A stretch of DNA of 8,685 bases from NCBI GenBank assembly GCA_905200435.1, contig CAJKKJ010000019.1, positions 1-8,685 of the forward strand, read 5' to 3'. The notes beneath the pieces are model-generated. The model saw only the letters and a list, made by a program, of their open reading frames with translations. It made no database searches and had not been told where the DNA came from. The stretch comes from an uncultured Bacillota bacterium. Its GTDB lineage: Bacteria > Bacillota_I > Bacilli_A > RF39 > UBA660. The position numbers were made by a program, and so were the translations under genes. Shown here piece by piece: positions 1-6,181 of this stretch (its first letter is position 1; each line of letters starts with the position of its first letter).

Positions 1-1
1 T

Positions 2-322
2 TCTAATTGTAAGTAATAATAAAGCAGCGCTAGAAAAAGTGCTATTATCTACTTTATATTCACCATTTTCTTTTTTACATATATATTCTATACCTTTTTC
101 AAGTTCATTTACTGATATTCTTGCCGAAGCGCCACCATCTTTAGAGACAAGTTCTTCTTTTATACTTAAAAGAATATTACTTATACATCCAAGTTGAGCA
201 TTTATATTATATTTATCTTCAAGTATAAATGATGTTCTATTTTGTTTAAACATATAATCATTTATAAATAAGTAAAATGCTTTATTACCTAAAAAATATT
301 CAAGTAAAGATTGTTCTTTCAT
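2..322 (-). CDS. Hypothetical protein, N-terminal 107 residues, cut by window edge
   Basis: An open frame starts at ATG 322 and runs to the left edge without a stop, so only the N-terminal 107 residues are visible. The start is well supported: the ATG overlaps the TGA of the kinase gene as ATGA, and GGAGGAAGT lies just upstream, which suggests translational coupling. The protein begins MKEQSLLEYFLGNKAFYLFI and is soluble-looking, with mixed charged and hydrophobic stretches, no signal peptide and no obvious transmembrane segment. It contains two cysteines (in QLGCIS and EYICKK). I do not recognise a family. Its position as the fourth gene behind a LemA-type protein, a nucleoside phosphorylase-like protein and a P-loop kinase suggests a shared process, but that is inference from context only. 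Confidence 0.8.
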   Translation of the reverse strand, partial: MKEQSLLEYFLGNKAFYLFINDYMFKQNRTSFILEDKYNINAQLGCISNILLSIKEELVSKDGGASARISVNELEKGIEYICKKENGEYKVDNSTFSSAALLLLTIR

Positions 323-816
323 ACTTCCTCCATTATTCTTTTTACCGTTTCCATAACTGATAAATTAGTTGTATCAAGTATATTTTCCTTAACATACTTA
401 TAATTTTTAAATTCCTTTAACAATTCAATTGATCTATTCCCCATTCTATTTTCAGGTATTCTTTCATTATCTCTTTCTATTAAAGTCTTTTCATCAGTTA
501 ATAATACCTTAAATATAACTTTATAATCTTTGAATTCATTTTTTAATTCATCATACTTTTCAGGATCTATTATATAATTGAAAACAACATCATATCCACT
601 TTCTAAATATGATTTTATTAAATATTTTACATTTTTCCAAAACAAATCTAATGGTGCATCTTTATACCATGGCTTTATTCTACCACCAACAAAGAAATTA
701 TAAATTACATCTCCTTCAATTAAAACAGACTTTTCTAAATTATTTGCAAGTTGTAAACTAATAGTACTTTTTCCAACACCAGTGGGACCTGTTATTATAT
801 ATAATCTATTTTTCAC
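319..816 (-). CDS. Small P-loop kinase (AAA_33/zeta-like NTPase), GTG start
   Basis: A 165-residue P-loop protein with a Walker A motif GPTGVGKST at residues 10-18, directly after a first beta strand (RLYIIT). D36 in LIEGDVIYN sits where small-molecule kinases bind their acceptor. A hydrophobic strand, YDVVFNYIID (75-84), is Walker B-like. The arginines R115, R119, R124 and R128 in the ERDNERIPENR region resemble the lid of nucleoside-monophosphate or zeta/chloramphenicol-phosphotransferase-like kinases. It probably transfers phosphate from ATP to a small molecule in the cytoplasm; the substrate is not evident. The initiation codon is GTG at 816-814, lying inside the end of the phosphorylase gene (11-base overlap), with AGGAGTT seven bases upstream. 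The stop is TGA and overlaps the next gene's ATG. Co-transcription with a nucleoside phosphorylase makes a nucleoside or sugar acceptor plausible, but this is inference. Confidence 0.85.
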   Translation of the reverse strand: MKNRLYIITGPTGVGKSTISLQLANNLEKSVLIEGDVIYNFFVGGRIKPWYKDAPLDLFWKNVKYLIKSYLESGYDVVFNYIIDPEKYDELKNEFKDYKVIFKVLLTDEKTLIERDNERIPENRMGNRSIELLKEFKNYKYVKENILDTTNLSVMETVKRIMEEV

Positions 817-1582
817 TTATTTTAACTCCTAATTCAAATGCTAGTAAAGCAACCTCTTTCTTCTTATCAATTTTTTCTAAACCATCTAAACTTCTTTTAT
901 CCCAGATAGTACTATCTAAATTATCTCCAGCATAATAAAAAGTAAAATAATCTATACCAAGATACTTGCACACAGCTGCAATTGTAGTACCTTCCATTTC
1001 AACACACAATACATTTTTTTCTTTAAAATAATTGATTTTTTCTCTAGTTTCTCTATAAAAAGCATCAGTTGTCCAAGTATACCCCTTTGTATACGAAAAG
1101 TTATATTCATTTAATATATCTATAAAATCATCAACATATTTAGGATTCATATCAATTGTTTCACTTGCATCAACATAATGATAACTAACGCCTTCTTCTC
1201 TAAACCCCATTGTAGGTATAATAATTGAACAATCTTCTATATTTTTATCAAGAACACCACAATTACCAAATATAATAAATGTCTTAACACCTTGTGCATG
1301 TAATTCTTCAATATCACCAGCAAGTAATGGTCCACCAACACCAGCCATAAAAAATGTTAATAATGTATTATTATATCTAATTATATAAACATTTCTTTCA
1401 AAGTTTGCACATTTCAAATAGCCAACTTCCATGCTTTCAAATTTTTGGACAATATCATTAAATAAATGTCTTGAAAATACACCAATTCCTACTTCAGGTA
1501 AAACAATATTTTTATCTTGTCCATCTCTAAAAGCAATTCCCCTTGCTTTAATAAATCCTTCTTCATTACTAAACTTTATCAT
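806..1582 (-). CDS. Nucleoside phosphorylase-like protein (PNP/UDP phosphorylase superfamily, NP-I fold)
   Basis: A 258-residue cytoplasmic protein of typical length for the hexameric/trimeric NP-I phosphorylases, which cleave nucleosides with phosphate to give a base and (deoxy)ribose 1-phosphate. Visible family features are the glycine-rich phosphate-binding stretch MAGVGGPLLAGD (79-90), the core strand and turn FIIFGNCGVLD (102-112), the TWTTDAFYRE segment (169-178), and the VEMEG motif (194-198) that contacts the ribose. The acidic residue near the base is in AGDNLD (218-223), which does not match the usual purine or uridine phosphorylase signatures, so specificity cannot be assigned. AMP nucleosidase or MTA/SAH nucleosidase relatives are alternatives. 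The ATG at 1582 is preceded by AAGGAAA eight bases upstream, at the end of the LemA gene ten bases away, consistent with one operon. The downstream kinase overlaps its 3' end. Confidence 0.85.
   Translation of the reverse strand: MIKFSNEEGFIKARGIAFRDGQDKNIVLPEVGIGVFSRHLFNDIVQKFESMEVGYLKCANFERNVYIIRYNNTLLTFFMAGVGGPLLAGDIEELHAQGVKTFIIFGNCGVLDKNIEDCSIIIPTMGFREEGVSYHYVDASETIDMNPKYVDDFIDILNEYNFSYTKGYTWTTDAFYRETREKINYFKEKNVLCVEMEGTTIAAVCKYLGIDYFTFYYAGDNLDSTIWDKRSLDGLEKIDKKKEVALLAFELGVKISEK
824..830 (-). promoter_or_regulatory. Ribosome binding site supporting the GTG start of the P-loop kinase
   Basis: AGGAGTT, read on the minus strand, lies within the last codons of the phosphorylase gene, with seven bases separating it from the GTG at 816. 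No ATG nearby in that frame would preserve the Walker A region, so this site decides the start. Confidence 0.75.
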
Positions 1583-1592
1583 AATAATTTCC

Positions 1593-2792
1593 TTAAAGTT
1601 TTATTTTAGGATTTTCTTGTTCATCTTTTTCAATCTCAAAAAATAATTCTGGTTTAAAATTAAAGATCTGGCCTACTATATTAGATGGAAACATTTCTAT
1701 TTTGTTTTTATAATTCAATACAGCTTTATTATAATCTGTTCTTGATAATGAAATTTTATTTTCAATTTCTTTTAAACTATTTTGCAAACTAATAAAATTA
1801 TCATTAGCTCTTAATTCAGGATAAGATTCAGCTAAAACAAATAAAGCATTCAAATTTTTACTTAATTTTTCATTTTCTTCAATAGTTTCCTTTTTACTAT
1901 CCGATTTTAAAACTTTATTTCTAGTACTAATAATCTCCGTTAAAGTATCTTTTTCATATCCAGAATATCCCTTTACAGTCTCAACAATATTAGGTATTAA
2001 ATCAGTTCTTTGTTTTAAGTAAACATTAACAGCACTCCATTTTTCTTTTACTTTATTATACAATTTAGTTAATTTATTATATACTACCATAACATATATT
2101 AATGGAATTAAAATTATAACAATACCAACTATAATATAAAAAATAGATCTTTCTTTAACAATTTTATTTTCTTTGTTTTTCTCATTAATTTTATTTATTT
2201 CAATCAACTTATTTTGATTTATACCATTTATTTCTTTTAATTGATTTTCTTCATTTTTTCTTATTTCTTCATTTTCTTTATTATTAATCAAATTAATTTC
2301 TTCTTGTTTAGATTGTTCTAATTTTCTTTCTTCACTACTTTTTTCAAAATCAAGATTATTTTTTTCTTTTGTAAGTTTCATTACTTCATCAGAAATTGTA
2401 TAATATTTTTCTGATAAACCATTTGCAAAAAACTCCCTTGTTTCTTCTACTTTTTTACTATTAATTTTTTTACTTAATTCTTTTTCTTTATTTTCATACT
2501 TAGTATCAAGTTCTTTTTTTAATGCATCATATTTACTAGATATTTCATCTAATTTTGGTACATAACTTTCTTTAATTTCATTTAAACTATTTTCGTATTT
2601 TAATTTTATTTCTTCTTCATTTTTATCATATTTTTCTTCGATTTCTTGTATTAATTTTGTTTTTTCTTCATATGTTAATTCTTTTACTTTATTAGAATTA
2701 ATTAATGTTTTTACATTTGGATATATTACAAAATATCCAGATAATAATATAATTATAAAATATAATACTATACTTACTATTCTTTTTTTCAT
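1593..2792 (-). CDS. LemA-domain membrane protein with long N-terminal coiled-coil extension
   Basis: A 399-residue protein of which only the C-terminal part (about 239-399) is a standard LemA domain. Recognisable LemA features are the YNKLTKLYNKVKEKWSAVNV start, QRTDLIPNIVETVKGYSGYE (261-280), FVLAESYPELRANDNF (318-333), and the C-terminal FPSNIVGQIFNF and LFFEIE (368-388). Ordinary LemA proteins are roughly 180-200 residues with a single N-terminal membrane helix. Here there is a first membrane helix (about 5-24, after MKKR), then about 180 residues rich in Lys, Glu and Asn that look helical and coiled-coil forming (about 36-215), then a second helix (217-238) corresponding to the usual LemA anchor. 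Positive charges before helix 1 and after helix 2 predict that the coiled coil is outside and the LemA domain inside. The ATG at 2792 has GGAAGG nine bases upstream. LemA function is poorly defined; a membrane-stress or envelope scaffold role is inference. It is the first gene of the left-hand operon. Confidence 0.88.
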   Translation of the reverse strand: MKKRIVSIVLYFIIILLSGYFVIYPNVKTLINSNKVKELTYEEKTKLIQEIEEKYDKNEEEIKLKYENSLNEIKESYVPKLDEISSKYDALKKELDTKYENKEKELSKKINSKKVEETREFFANGLSEKYYTISDEVMKLTKEKNNLDFEKSSEERKLEQSKQEEINLINNKENEEIRKNEENQLKEINGINQNKLIEINKINEKNKENKIVKERSIFYIIVGIVIILIPLIYVMVVYNKLTKLYNKVKEKWSAVNVYLKQRTDLIPNIVETVKGYSGYEKDTLTEIISTRNKVLKSDSKKETIEENEKLSKNLNALFVLAESYPELRANDNFISLQNSLKEIENKISLSRTDYNKAVLNYKNKIEMFPSNIVGQIFNFKPELFFEIEKDEQENPKIKL

Positions 2793-2813
2793 TTTCTTTT
2801 CCTTCCTATATTA

Positions 2814-2827
2814 ATTATATCATTATA
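2814..2827 (-). promoter_or_regulatory. Candidate promoter -10 region for the LemA operon
   Basis: Two overlapping TATAAT hexamers lie 22-35 bases before the LemA gene ATG. The nearer one (2814-2819) is preceded by TG at -14, giving the extended -10 TGATATAAT (2814-2822). No good -35 is present, because the T-rich tail of the ABC gene terminator occupies that place. A promoter is expected because the preceding gene ends in a strong terminator. Confidence 0.45.
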
Positions 2828-2834
2828 ATTTAAG

Positions 2835-2862
2835 AAAAAAAAGATGAAATTTACATTTCATC
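2835..2862 (-). terminator. Intrinsic terminator of the ABC transporter gene
   Basis: On the minus strand, an 8-bp perfect stem (GATGAAAT / ATTTCATC) with loop GTAA is followed by eight T residues. The stem includes the last codons of the ABC gene, and its TAA stop sits in the loop. This is a textbook intrinsic terminator separating the ABC gene from the LemA operon. Confidence 0.92.
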
Positions 2863-4569
2863 AATTGTATATAATGTTCTATATGTTTTTGATTTTTCCA
2901 TCAATTCTTTATGAGTACCTTTCATTTCTAATGTACCTTCATTTATTACATTAATTTCATCAGAATCTACTATTGTAGATAATCTATGCGCTACAATAAC
3001 AACAGTATGATCAATTATTAAATTATCAATAGTTTGCTTTATATATTCTTGTGATTCATTATCTAAAGCACTTGTTGCTTCATCAAATAGAATTATTTTT
3101 GTATTTATTAATAATGTTCGAGCAATTGCAATTCTTTGTTTTTGACCTCCAGATAAATTGACTCCACCTTCACCTATTATAGTATCATATTTTAATGGAA
3201 GACTCATAATATAATCATCAATATAAGCTTTTTTACATACATCTCTTACTTCATCTAATGTTACATCTTTTTTTACTAATCTAAAATTATCCATTATACT
3301 TTGATTAAATAGAAATGGTGTTTGTCTTATTATTGATATATTTTTTCTTAAATCTTCTTCAGTTAAATCCTTTATATTTATACCATCTATTTTTATTTTT
3401 CCTTTATTTGCATCAAAATATCTTAATAATAAATTAAATATCGTACTCTTACCATTACCACTTCTTCCAACAATTGCAATTTTTTTATGTGGTTCTAACT
3501 TCATATTTAAACCTTTTAATGTGTAACCATCAGTATCTTTATATTTAAAATACACATTTTCAAATTCTATTATTCCTTTAGTATTTTTTAATTTTCTATG
3601 CCCAAATTTTTCATCTTGATATTTTCTATTATTGATTATTTCATCAATTCTATTTAATGATACTTTTACTTTATTGTAGTTAATTCCAAAATCACTTAAT
3701 GATTCAACAACATCATCTATTCTCCAAATATATGATTCTATTACAATAAATAAGGCATATGTAAGTTTACCAGTTACAACAAAATAACCACTTGTTCCAA
3801 GTATTATAGCTTGTAGTATAAAATATGTGAAATTATTTAAGTTATAATATGTTGTTTCATAAGTTCGTATTTTCTTTTGATTTTCAAATAAACGTTCAAT
3901 ATTTAAAAATAATTTATCTTCAATATTTTTCTTAATTCCTAATGCTTTAATTTCTCTTATTCCTGTTAAATTTTCTGTTTCTGTTTTAACAAGTAAATCA
4001 GATTCTTTTTTAATTTTTTCCTGTGTTTTCTTAATTTTAGGGAAAAATTTATATGATATAAATCCCATAATTATCCCAAATACTAATATTTCTATTCCCA
4101 AAATTATAGAAGATGTAAAGGCAATTACAAGTACTACAATAATTACAATCGCACGACATGTCATTTTTATAAGTTTATTCAATAATTCCATAACTCTATC
4201 AGGATCTGTTGTCATTCGATTTATAAATTCTCCAACACCAATTTCTTCAAAAGCACTTGCTGGCATTTCAGTAATTTTTCTATATAAATCTTTTAAAACA
4301 TTTTTTGAAAATTTAATTTCCAAATAATTATATGTTAGATCTCTTGGAATTGATAAAATTGCATAAAACAATATATGCATTCCTTCTCTTAAAAGCATAA
4401 ATAGTAAAAAATTATTAAAATCATTTTTTATTAGTGCTTGTATAGCATATCCCCAGAAAAAAGACGATAATAAAGTTGGCAAATATGTTAATATTACTAG
4501 CAAAAAATATAAACATAATTTAATTTTATCACCCTTTAGATAGCTAAAGATAAGTTTAAAATTCTTCAT
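2851..4569 (-). CDS. ABC exporter half-transporter (fused permease and ATPase)
   Basis: A 572-residue type IV ABC exporter subunit with an N-terminal membrane domain of about six helices (residues about 15-300) and a C-terminal nucleotide-binding domain (about 330-565). ATPase motifs are all intact: Walker A GRSGNGKS (368-375), Q-loop Q416, signature LSGGQ (472-476), Walker B IILFDE with catalytic E497, D-loop SALD (500-503) and switch H528. An intact site and the absence of a partner gene suggest a homodimer. The cargo is unknown; drug, lipid or peptide export are all possible. I start it at ATG 4569, which has AAGGAGGG five bases upstream. An in-frame ATG at 4593 would place the ribosome site inside the coding region and lies in the promoter -10, so it is not used. 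The gene is monocistronic, with its own promoter and terminator. Confidence 0.93.
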   Translation of the reverse strand: MKNFKLIFSYLKGDKIKLCLYFLLVILTYLPTLLSSFFWGYAIQALIKNDFNNFLLFMLLREGMHILFYAILSIPRDLTYNYLEIKFSKNVLKDLYRKITEMPASAFEEIGVGEFINRMTTDPDRVMELLNKLIKMTCRAIVIIVVLVIAFTSSIILGIEILVFGIIMGFISYKFFPKIKKTQEKIKKESDLLVKTETENLTGIREIKALGIKKNIEDKLFLNIERLFENQKKIRTYETTYYNLNNFTYFILQAIILGTSGYFVVTGKLTYALFIVIESYIWRIDDVVESLSDFGINYNKVKVSLNRIDEIINNRKYQDEKFGHRKLKNTKGIIEFENVYFKYKDTDGYTLKGLNMKLEPHKKIAIVGRSGNGKSTIFNLLLRYFDANKGKIKIDGINIKDLTEEDLRKNISIIRQTPFLFNQSIMDNFRLVKKDVTLDEVRDVCKKAYIDDYIMSLPLKYDTIIGEGGVNLSGGQKQRIAIARTLLINTKIILFDEATSALDNESQEYIKQTIDNLIIDHTVVIVAHRLSTIVDSDEINVINEGTLEMKGTHKELMEKSKTYRTLYTIDEM

Positions 4570-4574
4570 ACATT

Positions 4575-4582
4575 CCCTCCTT
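4575..4582 (-). promoter_or_regulatory. Ribosome binding site deciding the ABC transporter start
   Basis: AAGGAGGG on the minus strand lies five bases before ATG 4569. This strong match rules out the longer reading from ATG 4593. Confidence 0.85.
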
Positions 4583-4592
4583 AATGATAACA

Positions 4593-4621
4593 ATTATAAC
4601 AAAAAAAGAAGAACATGTAAA
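4593..4621 (-). promoter_or_regulatory. Promoter of the ABC transporter gene
   Basis: The -35 is TTTACA (4616-4621), the spacer is 17 bases and the -10 is TATAAT (4593-4598), extended by TGT. Five of six -35 bases and all -10 bases match the sigma-A consensus. Transcription should start near 4586, leaving a short leader. Confidence 0.82.
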
Positions 4622-4639
4622 ATTAATTTAAAAAATATT

Positions 4640-4661
4640 AAAAAAAGCTTTTATAAAGCTT
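4640..4661 (-). terminator. Intrinsic terminator of the tRNA-Arg gene
   Basis: A 7-bp stem AAGCTTT / AAAGCTT with a three-base loop is followed by five T residues on the minus strand. It begins eleven bases after the encoded CCA of the tRNA. Confidence 0.85.
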
Positions 4662-4671
4662 AATTAACAAA

Positions 4672-4748
4672 TGGTGTCCCCGACTGGAATCGAACCAGCG
4701 ACCTACTCCTTAGGAGGGAGTCGCTCTATCCTACTGAGCTACGGAGAC
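4672..4748 (-). tRNA. tRNA-Arg(CCU), reads AGG
   Basis: A complete 77-base cloverleaf read on the minus strand. The acceptor stem is GTCTCCG / CGGGGAC with one T-G pair, the D arm is GCTC / GAGC with AGTAGGATA loop, and the anticodon arm is ACTCC-CTCCTAA-GGAGT with anticodon CCT. The variable loop is AGGTC, and the T arm is GCTGG-TTCGATT-CCAGT. CCA is encoded after discriminator A. Anticodon CCU reads AGG, a rare arginine codon in AT-rich genomes. It stands alone with its own promoter and terminator, not in a tRNA cluster. Confidence 0.97.
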
Positions 4749-4757
4749 AACAAGTAA

Positions 4758-4786
4758 ATTATAGCACAAAAAAAACTATATTGCTA
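4758..4786 (-). promoter_or_regulatory. Promoter of the tRNA-Arg gene, overlapping the HD gene terminator
   Basis: The extended -10 TGCTATAAT (4758-4766) lies about ten bases before the tRNA 5' end. Seventeen bases upstream of the hexamer is TAGCAA (4781-4786), a weak -35 that lies in the loop and stem of the HD gene terminator. The strong extended -10 probably compensates. Confidence 0.65.
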
Positions 4787-4790
4787 TAGT
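4768..4790 (-). terminator. Intrinsic terminator of the HD-domain gene
   Basis: A 6-bp stem ACTATA / TATAGT with the stable tetraloop GCAA is followed by at least seven T residues on the minus strand. The hairpin starts on the last base of the HD gene stop codon. Confidence 0.85.
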
Positions 4791-5293
4791 TATTTCATAA
4801 TATTCATAAATAATACAACCGCTAAATTAGCAGCATAATCAAACTTGTTACCAAATTTAACTGAGAATTCGTAAGTCCCTATACATTTATCAACCAAATT
4901 AACAACCCAACTCTCTGCATATCTAGGAATTGATAGATTAACTGGGAACATATGAGTTTTTATTATATCAAGTTCACGATCACTAACATTAAAATTCTTG
5001 CTAACTGTTTTAACAGCTTTATATGGATGTGTAAACGTTGATATACACTTATCTAACTTACTCTGATTATTTGAACTAATAAAGAAATCATGTAATAAAC
5101 CAGCTCTTGCAGTTTCATAAGCATTAAGTTTAAGAAACTTAGCAATCTTATAAGCTCTATAAGAAACCTTTAAACTATGTTCATATCTTGTAGTTCCATG
5201 ATGTTCAATTTTCTTTATTTTATCAAATTCATCATTATTTATAATATCAGATACTATTTCATAGTATTCTTCATCATCTAATATATGATTCAT
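4790..5293 (-). CDS. HD-domain metal-dependent phosphohydrolase
   Basis: A 167-residue soluble protein with a complete set of HD-superfamily ligands: H39 (RYEHSLKV), the H68-D69 doublet (GLLHDFF), H89 (FTHPYKA), H114 (IKTHMFPV) and D135 (LVDK). The extra histidines between the HD doublet and the last aspartate are typical of HDIG/HD-GYP-like or YfbR-like small hydrolases that bind two metals. It probably hydrolyses a phosphate ester or nucleotide in the cytoplasm; the substrate cannot be read from sequence. The length suits a stand-alone HD domain. ATG 5293 is preceded by AAGGGTGAT at suitable spacing. It is monocistronic, with a sigma-A promoter upstream and a terminator at its stop codon. 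No sensor domain is attached. Confidence 0.88.
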   Translation of the reverse strand: MNHILDDEEYYEIVSDIINNDEFDKIKKIEHHGTTRYEHSLKVSYRAYKIAKFLKLNAYETARAGLLHDFFISSNNQSKLDKCISTFTHPYKAVKTVSKNFNVSDRELDIIKTHMFPVNLSIPRYAESWVVNLVDKCIGTYEFSVKFGNKFDYAANLAVVLFMNIMK

Positions 5294-5328
5294 TTATTTA
5301 TCACCCTTATTGTCCTTAAGACATTATA

Positions 5329-5358
5329 ATGATAGCACAAATGTCATATAAATGTCAA
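5329..5358 (-). promoter_or_regulatory. Promoter of the HD-domain gene
   Basis: A perfect -35 TTGACA (5353-5358), an 18-base spacer and a -10 TATCAT (5329-5334) extended by TGC. A TATAAT directly downstream (5323-5328) has no correctly spaced -35. Transcription likely starts close to 5322. Confidence 0.75.
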
Positions 5359-5411
5359 ATTTGAACAAATATTTTCTATTTATATATATGCATTTAAATA
5401 TTAAATTTGTA

Positions 5412-5849
5412 CTAAATAAGTCTATCTTTTATTGTTTTACTAACATATCCCATATCAGCTTTACCTTTTAATAAAGGATTTACATAAGCCATAATATCTT
5501 TCATATCCTTCATACTAGTTGGATTTACTTTATTAAATGCTTCATCAATTATTCTATTTACTTCAGAAATATCCAATTGTTCAGGTAAATACTTTTCCAA
5601 AATAACAACTTCAGCTTTAGTTTTATCAGCCAAATCAGTTCTACCAGCTTTTTCAAATTCAGCTATAGATTCTTTTCTTGTTTTAATTTGTTTACTAACA
5701 ATACCAATTATTTCATCATCAGTTAATTCACCTTTTTTATTTATTTCTTCCAATTGTAATGCACCTTTTAATAATCTAATAGTAGATAAAGTTTCTTTAT
5801 CTTGATTTTTCATTGCATTTTTTAAATCTTCTAATATTCTTTCTTTCAT
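5412..5849 (-). CDS. yqeY: YqeY family protein (GatB/YqeY domain)
   Basis: A 145-residue protein that matches the YqeY family over its whole length (usual size about 148). Recognisable features are STIRLLKGALQ (22-32), KQIKTRKESI (53-62), LEKYLPEQL (84-92) and the C-terminal MKDIMAYVNPLLKGKADMGY region followed by the VSKTIKDRL end. The fold equals the tail domain of GatB, the tRNA-dependent amidotransferase subunit that contacts tRNA. Stand-alone YqeY proteins have no firmly established function, and a tRNA-related role is inferred from the domain. It lies 31 bases downstream of rpsU, a pairing common in Firmicutes. A hairpin between them may lower its expression. ATG 5849 has AAAGGGA five bases upstream. 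No convincing terminator follows it. Confidence 0.93.
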   Translation of the reverse strand: MKERILEDLKNAMKNQDKETLSTIRLLKGALQLEEINKKGELTDDEIIGIVSKQIKTRKESIAEFEKAGRTDLADKTKAEVVILEKYLPEQLDISEVNRIIDEAFNKVNPTSMKDMKDIMAYVNPLLKGKADMGYVSKTIKDRLI

Positions 5850-5868
5850 AAAAATCCCTTTCTAACAC

Positions 5869-5889
5869 AAAAGAGGCTTACTAGCCCCT
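5869..5889 (-). terminator. Modest hairpin terminator between rpsU and yqeY
   Basis: On the minus strand, a 7-bp stem AGGGGCT / AGCCTCT (one G-T pair, loop AGTA) is followed by a short T run ending in TTTTG. It contains the rpsU stop codon. The weak T tract suggests partial termination, giving more rpsU than yqeY message. Confidence 0.6.
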
Positions 5890-6072
5890 ACTTCTCTCTC
5901 TACGACGACTATTTTTAATAGCCTCTTTTTTTGCTTCCCTACGTTTTTCGCCAGGTTTCATATAACTTTCTTTTTTTCTAACTTCTTTTAGGAGGCCCTC
6001 TTTAACAGTCTTTTGTTTAAATGTACGTAAAGCTGAATCAACATTACCATTTCTAACTATAACTTTTGTCAT
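5881..6072 (-). CDS. rpsU: 30S ribosomal protein S21
   Basis: A 63-residue, very basic protein that matches bS21 end to end: the N-terminal VIVRNGNVDSALRTFKQK, then the KEGLLKEVRKKESYMKPGEK helix and an Arg/Lys-rich tail (REAKKEAIKNSRRRERSRG). bS21 sits on the 30S platform near the anti-Shine-Dalgarno region and helps mRNA initiation. Length is within the normal 57-71 range. ATG 6072 follows GGAGAGGAGGG, an unusually rich ribosome site. The gene has its own near-consensus promoter and is followed by yqeY across a hairpin. Nothing is missing or unusual in the protein. Confidence 0.97.
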   Translation of the reverse strand: MTKVIVRNGNVDSALRTFKQKTVKEGLLKEVRKKESYMKPGEKRREAKKEAIKNSRRRERSRG

Positions 6073-6104
6073 TCTAATCCCTCCTCTCCCCTTTTTCTAG
6101 ATGT

Positions 6105-6133
6105 ATTATAACACCTTGTAATAAAGTTTTCAA
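6105..6133 (-). promoter_or_regulatory. Promoter of rpsU-yqeY
   Basis: The -35 is TTGAAA (6128-6133), the spacer is 17 bases and the -10 is TATAAT (6105-6110) extended by TGT. This is among the best sigma-A matches in the window, as expected for a ribosomal protein gene. Confidence 0.85.
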
Positions 6134-6173
6134 CATTTTTTTGCTATTTTTTTATATATTTTAACGAAAACTT
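6124..6173. repeat. 8-bp inverted repeat around the glyS-rpsU intergenic region
   Basis: AAGTTTTC (6124-6131) and GAAAACTT (6166-6173) are perfect inverted copies separated by 34 bases. One copy overlaps the rpsU -35. It could be an operator pair or a loose structure at the glyS mRNA end, or chance in AT-rich DNA. No other terminator for glyS is visible here. Confidence 0.3.
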
Positions 6174-6181
6174 GCATTTTT

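Noticed and set aside
1431..1646. Plus-strand open frame of 71 codons
   Set aside because: It lies opposite the phosphorylase and LemA genes, has no ribosome site, and its translation is a low-complexity antisense product.
4570..4593. Eight-residue N-terminal extension of the ABC transporter from ATG 4593
   Set aside because: The extension encodes the ribosome site of the real start and overlaps the promoter -10, so it would not be transcribed and translated.
5392..5406. ATTTAA/TTAAAT palindrome after yqeY as a terminator
   Set aside because: The stem is purely A-T and no T tract follows on the minus strand, so it is not a convincing intrinsic terminator.
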